A stretch of DNA of 64,000 bases. Source: Palleronia sp. LCG004. GTDB lineage: Bacteria; Pseudomonadota; Alphaproteobacteria; Rhodobacterales; Rhodobacteraceae. Below are positions 40,748 through 49,502 of the stretch, piece after piece. The stretch spans positions 124,001 through 188,000 of the forward strand of contig NZ_CP136760.1 in assembly GCF_032931615.1 (NCBI RefSeq). The letters run 5' to 3'. Both the position numbers and the translations under genes were made by a program. How positions within the stretch are numbered: the first letter of the stretch is position 1; each line of letters starts with the position of its first letter. The notes under the pieces are model-generated. The model was not told where the DNA came from. It saw nothing but the letters and a program-made list of their open reading frames with translations, and did not search any database.

Positions 40748-41736
40748 ATCTACGGTCCCGTTTCTGTTGCATCCGCATCCATGCGCCGCAACTGGACGTT
40801 CCCAAAGTTCATGAGAGCCGACGTCCTGCCGAAGTGTGCAAGAAGGGCCGCAATCGCGAAATCGTCGTGCAACCTGCCTGCGAACGCAGCAGGTTTCGAG
40901 AAATTCGTGGACGAGAAATGTGTCCGTGCAGGTGAACTTCGAGGTCCGGTGATACTATGCCCCGTCCCGAATGACCGCTTCAGGGAAGCCGTGTCACAGG
41001 GCTATCGGGGACTACGAACATCAGCTTGGGGATCGGCGCGAAAGGCGTTCCAATGCTGCAATTTCCATAGCGCTCAAAAGGCATAGCGGTGAGTTAAGCC
41101 ACCAGCGGCCTGACCGTCTATGAGACGGCAGTGTCTGCGTGTCCTGTCGAGGGTAACCTGCGAAACGCCCGCGATCCGTTCAACAGGCCGTAACGCGGCC
41201 GCGTCCGCTTGATCGGGTTCTTGATGCCAACGCGATAGACACCGGCAGAGTTAATTCGCGTCGCCACGCTCGACACGATCTGCGCGGTCGCGCCGGGTGC
41301 GGTGATGAGCAGATAAAATCTGGGAGAGCTACATCGACGGCACGTACCACGAAGACCCGGCGCGAATCGTCGCATCCGGTTTGTGATGAATCTCAAAGTC
41401 CAAGGTGCCGGCGACGAGTTCCGGCTGCATGGTCATCGACGACGGGCCGATCCGCCGTTGTCCGGCCTCCGACGTCCGGAGGACGTCGGGAAGGATCGCA
41501 GACGACGCGGACCAGAGCGATGTGCCCCGGCACCAGCTGGCCGAGGCTTACGGATCGTGTCCGGCGTTCCCTCCTTTGCCTTGGGCGGACTGATGGAAAC
41601 GGCCCGCGAGGCTTAACCCGTGACTGAAATCCGGATGAGAACTGTTCGGCTTCGCAGTATCGCCGTCTGATGGGCTGCGTAGCGCCGAGGCGGCTTGGGT
41701 TTCTGCCCCAATCGTCCGGATCTGCCCAAGCCGCAT
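40748..41736. other. Gene-poor region of about 1 kb
   Basis: No open frame here resembles a protein family I know, and several are broken. It holds the asparaginase promoter at its left end and the 3' flank of the transporter operon at its right. Eroded mobile-element or phage DNA is possible but I could not recognise any piece. Confidence 0.35.
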
Positions 41737-42753
41737 CTAGCGCATCCGCATGACGAGCGGCACGAGAATGACGAGGGCCAGGATCCGCGCGAAATGGTGC
41801 AGCGCGACGAATGCCGGATCGTATCCGAGCGCGAGCCCGATCGCCGCCATCGCCTCGACCCCGCCGGGGGCGTAGGCGATCCAGACCTGCCCGAAATCCA
41901 GCCCGGTGAGCGCCGCGGCCAGCGCGGCAAATCCCAGCGACAACAGAAACGAGACCGAGACCGTGATGATCCCAGCTGCCGCAAAGCGGGCCATCTGGCG
42001 ACGATCCACGCGGCTGAGCCGGGTGCCGAGCGTCGACCCGGTGATCGCGAAGGCGAGGAAGATGACCCAGCCGGGGGCCGATCCGGTGGCGAGCCCCGTC
42101 GCGTGGGCGACGGCGCTCACGACCATTCCCGTCAGCAGGCAGGCGGCGGGGATGCCTGCGCGCGCGCCCGCGAGCCCCACCGCCAGCGAAATGGCGAGAA
42201 GAACCACCAGCTCCGGAAGGGCCATCGCGTGAGTGACGATGCCGACCTCTGCATCGGGCGCGTCGAGAAAGATGGCGAGTGGCGGGACTGCGACCACGAG
42301 AACGAGAAGGCGCAGCACCTGCAGGAACATAACCGCGGTCGGGTCGCCTCGACCTTCTATGGCGATCGCGACGGCGTTCGACATCGTGCCGGGCGAACTC
42401 GCCAGTGTCGCGGTTTCGGCGTCGAGCGAGAACACCTTTGTCAGGACAAGCCGTCCAGACAGGATCGTGGCGATCAGCGACAGGATCAGGATGGCGAGGC
42501 TGGAACCCCAATCGCCGATTTCCAACAGCAGCGTCCCGTCGATCCCGGATCCGAGCGACAGGCCGATCGCCGCGAAGGCCACGTTGCGCAGCTGGGCAGG
42601 CAGCGCAACGGGGAGGCCGGCCGCCGCCGCCGCCCCGACGGCAAGCGTGGCACCAATGAGCGCCCCGGCCGGAATGCCAGCGAGGGCGGCCAGTGCCGCC
42701 CCCGTCAGACCCGCCGCGAGGGCAGTAGACCAGGATCGATGCGCTGCCGTCAC
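41737..42753 (-). CDS. AbrB-type (PF05145) membrane protein
   Basis: A 338-residue membrane protein with two repeats of a roughly five-helix unit. The motif 'LSLGSGIDGTLL' occurs in the first half, 'APGGVEAMAAIGLALGYDPAFVALHH' in the second, and 'ASSPGTMSNAVAIA' between. This is the membrane-protein AbrB duplication family, misleadingly called AbrB regulators. The start is GTG 42753, directly after the tctA stop. These genes often travel with tripartite tricarboxylate transporters, as here, but their role is unknown. Confidence 0.82.
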   Translation of the reverse strand: MTAAHRSWSTALAAGLTGAALAALAGIPAGALIGATLAVGAAAAAGLPVALPAQLRNVAFAAIGLSLGSGIDGTLLLEIGDWGSSLAILILSLIATILSGRLVLTKVFSLDAETATLASSPGTMSNAVAIAIEGRGDPTAVMFLQVLRLLVLVVAVPPLAIFLDAPDAEVGIVTHAMALPELVVLLAISLAVGLAGARAGIPAACLLTGMVVSAVAHATGLATGSAPGWVIFLAFAITGSTLGTRLSRVDRRQMARFAAAGIITVSVSFLLSLGFAALAAALTGLDFGQVWIAYAPGGVEAMAAIGLALGYDPAFVALHHFARILALVILVPLVMRMR

Positions 42754-44277
42754 TCAGACGAGACCGCCTCGGTCCGCATCGCCCTCCATCCTGCGCGCCC
42801 GGCGCGTGAGGTAGACCGGCAGCGCGACGACAAGGACCGCCAGCACGTAGAGCACGATGCTCTTGTAGTCCGAGACGAGAATGCTCCAGTCGCCGCCCGA
42901 GATGGACAATGCGCGACGCAGGTTGTTCTCGAAGAGCGATCCCAGCACAAAGCCGAGGATCACCGGCGCGAGTGAGAAGTCCATCTTCCGCAGGAACCAG
43001 CCGAAGATCCCGAGGCCCGTGATCAGCAGCAGGTCGAACGGATTGCCGACGATCGTGTAGATCCCGATGAAGGCAAGAATCGCGATGAGCGGCGTCAGAT
43101 AGTGCTGCGGGATCGTCAGCATCCGCGCAAAGAGCCCCACGAGCGGCAGGTTGATGACCAGCAGCGCGACGTTGCCGATATACATCGACGCGATCAGGCC
43201 CCAGGCCACGTCGGGTCGCTGCGTGAACATCAGGGGGCCGGGCTGGATGTTGAACATCAGAAGTGCCCCGAGGAGGATGGCCGTCGTGCCAGACCCCGGA
43301 ATGCCCAGTGTCAGCATCGGCACCATGGCACCGCCCGCGGCCGCGTTGTTCGCGGCTTCGGGTGCCGCGAGGCCGCGCATGTCGCCATGGCCGAAGGTCC
43401 CCTTGCTGTCGGACAGCCGCTTTTCGGTTCCGTACGCCACGGCCGAGGCAACGGAGGCGCCCGTGCCAGGCAGGATGCCGATGAAGAACCCGATGACCGA
43501 GGACCGGGCGATGGTCCATTTCGTCAGGGCGATGTCCGACCAGCGCACGAAGCTCTTGTCGACCGGCAGCGACTTCAGCTTGCCCGAGACCTGATGCTCG
43601 ACCAGCGTCAGCAGCTCGGCCATCCCGAAGAGACCGACGACGACGATCAGGAAGTCGATCCCGGCGAGAATGTCGGGAATGCCGAATGTGTAACGCGCCA
43701 CGCCGGTATTTGCGTCGACCCCGATCGTGGCGAGCATCAGTCCGATCGTGGCCCCCAGGAGCGTCTTTGTCGTGCTCTTGCCCACCAGTGAGGCGAGCGA
43801 GGCGAAGGCGAAGACCATCAGCGCCACGTAATCGGCCGGCGAGAACGTCACCGCGAAGGCCGAGAGCAATGGCGCGAAGAGCGACATCAGGACCACCGCG
43901 AAGGTGCCGCCGATGAATGACGCGACCGCCGAAAGCGAAAGTGCGCGCCCCGCCTCGCCGTTGCGGGCCATCGGATTGCCGTCGAGCGTGGTCATGACTG
44001 CGCCCGCATCGCCCGGAACGTTGAGCAGGATGGACGAGATCCGGCCGCCGTATTCGGCCCCGTAATAGATCCCCGCGAGCAGGATCAGCGCCGATTCCGG
44101 CCCGAACCCAAGGCCATAGGCGATGGGCAGCAGAATCGCGACGCCGTTGATCGGGCCCAGGCCCGGCAGCGCTCCGATCAGCGTCCCGGCAAAGCAGCCG
44201 GCGAGGACGAGGAACAGGTTGAACGGGTCGAGCGCGACCCCGAATCCGGTTGCGAGACCGGAGATGACGGCTTCCAT
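42754..44277 (-). CDS. tctA: Tripartite tricarboxylate transporter large membrane subunit (TctA)
   Basis: A 507-residue membrane protein of about 12 helices. It has the TctA signatures 'GTLIGALPGLGPINGVAILLP' and 'GILPGTGASVASAVAYGTEK' plus 'LTLGIPGSGTTAILLGAL'. It forms the channel for a Na+ or H+ driven uptake of a carboxylate delivered by the TctC binding protein. ATG 44277 overlaps the tctB stop (TGATG). Substrate not determinable from sequence. Confidence 0.92.
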   Translation of the reverse strand: MEAVISGLATGFGVALDPFNLFLVLAGCFAGTLIGALPGLGPINGVAILLPIAYGLGFGPESALILLAGIYYGAEYGGRISSILLNVPGDAGAVMTTLDGNPMARNGEAGRALSLSAVASFIGGTFAVVLMSLFAPLLSAFAVTFSPADYVALMVFAFASLASLVGKSTTKTLLGATIGLMLATIGVDANTGVARYTFGIPDILAGIDFLIVVVGLFGMAELLTLVEHQVSGKLKSLPVDKSFVRWSDIALTKWTIARSSVIGFFIGILPGTGASVASAVAYGTEKRLSDSKGTFGHGDMRGLAAPEAANNAAAGGAMVPMLTLGIPGSGTTAILLGALLMFNIQPGPLMFTQRPDVAWGLIASMYIGNVALLVINLPLVGLFARMLTIPQHYLTPLIAILAFIGIYTIVGNPFDLLLITGLGIFGWFLRKMDFSLAPVILGFVLGSLFENNLRRALSISGGDWSILVSDYKSIVLYVLAVLVVALPVYLTRRARRMEGDADRGGLV

Positions 44278-44756
44278 CAGCTCTCTCCTTCTGACGCGGC
44301 GGGGCTGGACGGCTCGAACAGGGTCTCGAAGATCTCGCCCGCCGGCAGGTTGAGATCGAGCAGCATGACGCAGAGCAGGTAGCCGGCGATGCCCGCGGCA
44401 AGGCCGAACGCGGCGGAGCGGAGAATCCCGGCCCCGAGCATCGCCGCCATCGTCGTGCCGAACAGGATTGTCGACACGATGAAGCCAAGCGGCTCGTAGA
44501 GTTCGGCATAGGCGACGAGCAGTATGATCGTCGCCGCGAGGCGGAACCACGTCCGCCCGGTCACGCCCAGGCTGTCGGTATCGGGCTTCCACAGGATGAT
44601 GAGCAGGCAGACGATCGCCACGATGGCGAGCAGTCTGGGCCAGCTTTCCGGGCCGAGCGGGTCGTACTGGAATGGGGCGCTGATGGCCGTGAACGCGATG
44701 ACCGCATAGGCCAGCGAGACGACCAGGAGGACCCCGGCGAAGATACGGTCAGCCAT
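44277..44756 (-). CDS. tctB: Tripartite tricarboxylate transporter small membrane subunit (TctB)
   Basis: A 159-residue protein with four predicted helices and the TctB pattern ('MADRIFAGVLLVVSLAYAVI' at the N-terminus, 'DPLGPESWPRLLAI', 'YEPLGFIVSTILF'). It pairs with TctA. The start at 44756 fits the family's N-terminus. It is separated from tctC by a strong hairpin. Confidence 0.88.
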   Translation of the reverse strand: MADRIFAGVLLVVSLAYAVIAFTAISAPFQYDPLGPESWPRLLAIVAIVCLLIILWKPDTDSLGVTGRTWFRLAATIILLVAYAELYEPLGFIVSTILFGTTMAAMLGAGILRSAAFGLAAGIAGYLLCVMLLDLNLPAGEIFETLFEPSSPAASEGES

Positions 44757-44787
44757 CCGGCCCCCCTTCGATGTTCTGATAGGCAAG

Positions 44788-44821
44788 GACCGGTCCGGCG
44801 GTGCAGCCCGCCGGACCGGTC
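44788..44821 (-). terminator. Very strong hairpin between tctC and tctB
   Basis: Perfect 14-bp stem, 44788-44801 with 44808-44821, loop TGCAGC, starting 14 bases after the tctC stop on the minus strand. There is no T-tract. It probably stops part of the transcripts or protects tctC mRNA, so that binding protein exceeds membrane subunits. Confidence 0.8.
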
Positions 44822-44834
44822 GCAGCAACGCGCG

Positions 44835-45806
44835 TTACTGAATCAGGCCGGCTTCGGTCGCGACCTCGCGCAAGACCTGTACGCGCTCCTCGATCGACTG
44901 CTCGAGCTCCTCGCCGGACAAATCGAGCGGAAGGAGACCTCTCTCGTGCTGGATCTGCGACCATTCCTCGGTCTGGTAGGCAGCGTCGAACGCGTCGACC
45001 CACGCCTGATATTCCGCATCCGAAACGCCGCCGCCGACATAGAAGCCCCGCAGGATCGTCCACTCGACGTCGTATCCCTGCTCCATCACGGTCGGGATTT
45101 CGTCGAAGGGCGCGTCGAGGCGTTCCGGTGCCATGACGCCGAGGATCCGCATCTGGCCCGATTCGAGATGGGGCACCATCTCGCCGATATCGCCGGTATA
45201 GACCTGGATCGCCCCGCCCAGAAGCGACGCGATCGCATCGCCACCGCCGTCGAAGGCGACGTAGCGCATCTCCATCGGGCTCGCGCCGGCCTCGCGCAGC
45301 AGAAGCGCGCCTTTCATCCAGTCCTGCGATCCGACCGAGCCGCCGGCCCCGACGACGACGCTCGACGGATCGGCGGCGAAATCGTCCATCAGCTGCGACA
45401 GCGTCTCGTACTCGCTGTCGGCGCGCACGATGATGGCACCGAAATCGGCCCCCGCGGTGGCGACCCAGCGCACGTCCTCGGGCGAGTAATCGCCGTATTT
45501 TCCGGTGATGATGTTGAGCAGCGAACCGGTCGAGAAGGCGACGATGGCCGAGGCGTCGTCGTCGCGGGTCGTGTTGAACATGTTGAAGGCCACGGCACCG
45601 ATGCCGCCCGGCATGAATGTCACCTGCATCGGCTCGCCCAGCACAGATTCGAGCCCGGCCTGCGCCACGCGGCAGGTCAGGTCGAAACCACCGCCCGGCT
45701 GCGCGGGTGCAACGCATTCCGGGTCCTGGATCTCGGTCTGGGCGAATGCGGGGGCCGCGATTCCGGCGGCAAGCGCGACGGCGGCGCCAAGGCGCGTGAT
45801 CTTCAT
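44835..45806 (-). CDS. tctC: Tripartite tricarboxylate transporter substrate-binding protein (TctC/Bug family)
   Basis: A 323-residue periplasmic binding protein. Sec signal peptide with cleavage 'AFA-QT', then the Bug-family pattern ('CVAPAQPGGGFDLTCRVAQ', 'VFMPGG'-like segment 'VTFMPGGIGAVAFNMFN', 'IVRADSEYETLSQLMDDF'). The cysteine pair at 'ECVAP' and 'LTCRV' is notable. It captures an organic acid for TctAB. It is divergent from a TctD-like regulator across 170 bases holding four 11-bp-spaced half-sites. Confidence 0.9.
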   Translation of the reverse strand: MKITRLGAAVALAAGIAAPAFAQTEIQDPECVAPAQPGGGFDLTCRVAQAGLESVLGEPMQVTFMPGGIGAVAFNMFNTTRDDDASAIVAFSTGSLLNIITGKYGDYSPEDVRWVATAGADFGAIIVRADSEYETLSQLMDDFAADPSSVVVGAGGSVGSQDWMKGALLLREAGASPMEMRYVAFDGGGDAIASLLGGAIQVYTGDIGEMVPHLESGQMRILGVMAPERLDAPFDEIPTVMEQGYDVEWTILRGFYVGGGVSDAEYQAWVDAFDAAYQTEEWSQIQHERGLLPLDLSGEELEQSIEERVQVLREVATEAGLIQ

Positions 45807-45877
45807 GGTATCTCCTCCCTGAGACGATGGTTTCGGACCCCGGAAGCCCGGGGTTCAGACCTCCTTACGCGGCCCGC

Positions 45878-45915
45878 CTGATCCCGGGCTGACGCGAAGC
45901 TGACACCAACCTGAC
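45878..45915. promoter_or_regulatory. Four tandem CTGA(C/T) half-sites, 11-bp period
   Basis: CTGAT at 45878 and CTGAC at 45889, 45900 and 45911 lie at exact 11-base intervals in the divergent tctC/tctD promoter. Such same-face direct repeats are the usual target of OmpR-type regulators; the adjacent TctD-like protein is the natural candidate. Confidence 0.7.
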
Positions 45916-45976
45916 AGCCGCCGACGCGGTGGCATTGACGCTTCTCAGATTTCGCGGGGGCCGGTAACGTCGCGCC

Positions 45977-46648
45977 ATGCGGATGCTTCTCGTGGAGGAC
46001 AACGACGACCTTGCCGAGACGATCGTCGATCGTCTCCGGTCCGAAGGGCATTCGGTCGACCGCGAACGCGATGGAAACGAGGCGAACGAGCTGCTGCGCC
46101 ATGCGAGGTTCGACATCGTGCTGCTCGACATCAACCTGCCCGGACGCAGCGGCTACGACGTGCTCAGATCGCTCCGCTCGCGGCGGGACGAGACGCCGGT
46201 GATGATCCTGACCGCGCGCAGCCAGATCGACGACCGCGTGATCGGCCTCGATTCCGGGGCGGACGATTACATGGTGAAGCCCATAGATTTCCGCGAGTTG
46301 TCGGCGCGCTGCCGTGTTCTCGCACGGCGCAAGGCCGGGAGCGCCAGCAATGAGTTCAACGCCGGTACCCTGCGCTTCGACCGCGCCGCCAAACGGGCGA
46401 CCGTCGACGGCGTCGACGCCCAGCTCCGCGCCCGCGAGATCCAGCTTCTCGAGATCCTGATCGGCAATCTCGGCCGTATGCTCACCAAGGAGGAGGTGGC
46501 CGACAAGCTCTATACGTTCGAGGAAACCCCGAGCATGAACGCCGTCGAGCAGCTGGTCGCTCGTTTGAGACGCAAGCTCGAGGCGACGCCCCTGGTCATC
46601 AAGACTGCGCGCGGGCTTGGCTACATGGCCTATGTCGACGAGGACTGA
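45977..46648 (+). CDS. tctD: TctD-like OmpR-family response regulator
   Basis: A 223-residue regulator. The receiver domain has 'LVEDNDDLAE', phospho-Asp in 'VLLDINLPGRSG', 'MILTARSQIDD' and Lys in 'VKPIDF'. The C-terminal winged helix reads 'MNAVEQLVARLRRKLE' and 'IKTARGLGYM'. It is the TctD type that activates tricarboxylate-transporter genes, divergent from tctCBA. It overlaps the kinase gene by 17 bases. Confidence 0.9.
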   Translation: MRMLLVEDNDDLAETIVDRLRSEGHSVDRERDGNEANELLRHARFDIVLLDINLPGRSGYDVLRSLRSRRDETPVMILTARSQIDDRVIGLDSGADDYMVKPIDFRELSARCRVLARRKAGSASNEFNAGTLRFDRAAKRATVDGVDAQLRAREIQLLEILIGNLGRMLTKEEVADKLYTFEETPSMNAVEQLVARLRRKLEATPLVIKTARGLGYMAYVDED

Positions 46649-49046
46649 AGCCGGGGGACGGTCGCTGCAGCGGCGTCTTCTGGCAAGCATGGCGGCGGGC
46701 TTCGTGGTTCTGCTTTTGGTAATCTCGGCGCTGCTCTGGACCTATGCGCGCGCGGCGGCGGACCGGACCTACGACCTGCTGCTGGCGGGTGCGGCGCTTT
46801 CGATCCTCGAACGCGTGGCTTACGGGTCCGACGGGCCCACCGTCGATCTTCCGACGAGCGCGATGAACATCCTGTCCCTCGCCCCCGACGAGCGGGTGGT
46901 CTACGGCGTCTCGGCACCGGGATGGGGCCATGTCACCGGCGATCCCGACTTGCCCCTGCCGAACGCGGCTGAAACAGGGGAGATGCCGGACAGACCCGTC
47001 TTCTATACCGCGACGGTCGGGGATACCCCGTTCCGCTTCATCCTGCAGGGTCGTCAGCTCTCCGCGCAGGATGGCCGCGAATGGATCCTCGTGCAGGTCG
47101 GCCAGACGCTCGACGCACGGCGCGATCAGAGCCGGTCGCTTTTCCTGACGGGGCTTCTGGGCCTCGGGGCCGTGTCGGTTCTGGGGCTCGGATTCGTCTG
47201 GCTCGCGATCCGTATCTCGCTGACGCCGCTGCGCGAGATCGCTGCGCATCTGGGCGACCGCGCGCCGGGGGACCTGTCGCCGCTGGGCGGCCAGCCCCCG
47301 CGCGAGGTGATGGGCCTTTTCGATGCGATCAACGGCTTCATCGCCCGCCTCGGGCAAAGTCACGCATCAACCGAGACCTTCATCGCCGATGTCGCGCACC
47401 AGACGCGGACCTCGCTCTCGGCGCTGCAGGGGCATCTGTCGCTGGCCGCCGATGCCAGAGAGCCGGGCGAGATGCGCGCGCGGCTCGTCAAGGCGGACCG
47501 TCAGGCGCAGCGTACGGTCAGGCTCACCAACCAGCTGCTCGCCAGTGCCATGGTCATCCACCGGTCCGAACGCGAACGGCTCGAACCCGTTGCGCTCCGA
47601 CCTGTGGTTCGCGACACTCTGGCTGAGATCTTGCGCGACAGCCGGATGCGCTCTGTCACGTTGACCTTCGACGCCGAAGGGGTGGGCGAGGGGGGGGACG
47701 TGATCCTGGGCGATGCGCTTTCGATCCGGGAGGCGCTCCGCAATCTCGTCGAGAATGCGGTGCGTCACGGCCCGAAGGAGAACACGATCATGGTCGAGAT
47801 CGCGGCAGACGACGATCGGGTCGGCCTTGCGGTCGAGGATGCGGGCCCAGGCATCGCCGAGGCGGACCGCGCCCGCGCGACCGACCGGTTCACCTCGATC
47901 GCGGCCGGTTCGGCCGGTTCGGGGCTGGGCCTGTCGATCGTGCGCGCCGTGGCCGAAGGGCATGATGCAGGCCTCACGCTCTCGCGGTCCCGCATGGGAG
48001 GGCTGCGCGTCGCAATCGCCTTTCCGCGCATCCTGCTGATCCTCGTGGCCCTGCTGGCATTGCCGGCCCGCCCCGGGGTGGCGGACACCCTTACGGTCTG
48101 GAGCGCCACGGACGCCGCAGCCATCGCACCGCTCCTGCGGGAATTCGAGGCGCGCGAGGCCGATACCGGGATCGACTATGTCGAATTCCAGACGGTCGAC
48201 CTGCACGAGCGATTCCTTGAAAGCGCGCCCGGATCCCTGCCGGACGTGGTGATCTCGCCCTCGATGGACATGCAGTTGGATCTGGTCAATCGCGGTCTCG
48301 CCCGGCGGATCGAGCTTCCGCCCGGCACGTTGCCGCCGGAATGGGCTGTCTGGCGATCGGAGCTCTTCGGGTTTACCTACGAGCCCGCGGCGATCATCTT
48401 CAATCGCGACCTCGTGGACGAGCGCGAGCTTCCCCGCACTCACCGCGAGCTCGCGACGTTCATCCGCACGAACGAGGAACGTCTCGACGGACGGATCGGC
48501 GGATACGACCTGCCAGGCTCCGGCATCGGGTATCTCTATGCGACGCAGGACGCAGCGCAGGGCCTGCAGGCACAGCGTCTGGCGGAGGTGCTGGGACGTG
48601 CGGGCCTCAGGACCTATTGCTGCACGTTGCAGATGGCGCGCGCGACGGCCGAGGGCGAGCTGGCGCTCGCCTTCAACGTGATCGGGTCCTATGCGCTCGA
48701 CTTCGCGGCCGAGGACCCCCGGATCGGCGTGCATTTCCTGAAGGATTACAACCTCGTCATGACGCGCACGGCCTTTGTGCCGAAAGGTGCCGGAAACCCG
48801 GCCGGCGGGGCGCGGCTCGTTGCGTTCCTGCTTTCGGATGCGGGTCAGTTCCTCCTCGGGCAGGAAACGCCGCTGATCCCGATCCGCCCCGCTTCGGTGA
48901 CGGTCCCCGTCATCGGCCGGCCCTCGGAACCTTCGGGAAACTTCCTCCCCATCCGGCTCGGGCCGAGCCTCTTGACCTATCTGGACCCCCTCAAACGCCA
49001 GGATTTCCTGCTGGGTTGGTCAGCCACCCTGCGCTTGGAGCGATGA
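46632..49046 (+). CDS. TctE-like histidine kinase fused to a C-terminal periplasmic binding protein
   Basis: An 804-residue fusion in one uninterrupted frame. Two N-terminal helices bracket a periplasmic sensor of about 120 residues. The HisKA box 'FIADVAHQTRTSLSALQ' has phospho-His256 (HQT in place of the usual HEL), then come 'RNLVENAVRHGPKEN', 'VEDAGPGIAEAD' and 'GSGLGLSIVRA'. Residues 467-484 form a hydrophobic stretch that ends like a signal peptidase site ('PGVA-DT'). Residues 485-804 are a type-2 ABC solute-binding protein ('TLTVWSATDAAAIAPLL', 'YEPAAIIFNRDLVDE'). The binding protein would be tethered, or released, on the periplasmic side. I prefer ATG 46632 over a TTG 15 bases earlier. 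Confidence 0.85.
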   Translation: MSTRTEAGGRSLQRRLLASMAAGFVVLLLVISALLWTYARAAADRTYDLLLAGAALSILERVAYGSDGPTVDLPTSAMNILSLAPDERVVYGVSAPGWGHVTGDPDLPLPNAAETGEMPDRPVFYTATVGDTPFRFILQGRQLSAQDGREWILVQVGQTLDARRDQSRSLFLTGLLGLGAVSVLGLGFVWLAIRISLTPLREIAAHLGDRAPGDLSPLGGQPPREVMGLFDAINGFIARLGQSHASTETFIADVAHQTRTSLSALQGHLSLAADAREPGEMRARLVKADRQAQRTVRLTNQLLASAMVIHRSERERLEPVALRPVVRDTLAEILRDSRMRSVTLTFDAEGVGEGGDVILGDALSIREALRNLVENAVRHGPKENTIMVEIAADDDRVGLAVEDAGPGIAEADRARATDRFTSIAAGSAGSGLGLSIVRAVAEGHDAGLTLSRSRMGGLRVAIAFPRILLILVALLALPARPGVADTLTVWSATDAAAIAPLLREFEAREADTGIDYVEFQTVDLHERFLESAPGSLPDVVISPSMDMQLDLVNRGLARRIELPPGTLPPEWAVWRSELFGFTYEPAAIIFNRDLVDERELPRTHRELATFIRTNEERLDGRIGGYDLPGSGIGYLYATQDAAQGLQAQRLAEVLGRAGLRTYCCTLQMARATAEGELALAFNVIGSYALDFAAEDPRIGVHFLKDYNLVMTRTAFVPKGAGNPAGGARLVAFLLSDAGQFLLGQETPLIPIRPASVTVPVIGRPSEPSGNFLPIRLGPSLLTYLDPLKRQDFLLGWSATLRLER

Positions 49047-49502
49047 GCCCCTCTCGCCCGTGGCCGTCACTCATGTCGTCCCTGGATCGAGGTGAGAGGC
49101 CGGTTTGCCTCCCTCGGCACCCGGATGCGCGCCCCAACGGGGACGTGCCAGTTCCGCCCTGCCGGCCGGAGCGAACTGCCGGTCTGTCGCATGGTCAGCG
49201 TAAACGGCACGTTGATCGAAAGGCAGAAATGAACAGCGGCTTGCAATATGACAGGCGGCTCCGCCGAGTGGCCCGGACGCAAAAGATGCGTGGGGCTTAA
49301 CACGGCATTAACCACAGCGGGGCCAGCGTGAGGCACGCGAAGCTTTTCCCACCCCCTTCGCGTCATGCGCAGCCGGTCCCATCCCCAATGCTCCGGCTGC
49401 GCATCCCTTCTTCCGCTGCAAACCCGTCGCCATCCCCGCAGACGGTAGCCCGGTCCGGGGCCGGTGTCTCATTGTACCACTCGAGAGGGGGGCAGGGTCG
49501 CT
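49047..49502. other. Non-coding region
   Basis: About 455 bases between convergent genes. No gene is supported and no strong terminator stands out. Confidence 0.4.

Noticed and set aside
41393..44509. A 1038-codon minus-strand open frame
   Set aside because: It lies across tctA and the AbrB-type gene in another frame, is Arg/Gly/Pro-rich low-complexity, and has no family resemblance; a high-GC shadow frame.
49296..49314. CTTAAC-N5-ATTAAC, similar to the CTTAAG boxes
   Set aside because: Both half-sites deviate from the YTTAAK form and it does not lie upstream of a gene start.
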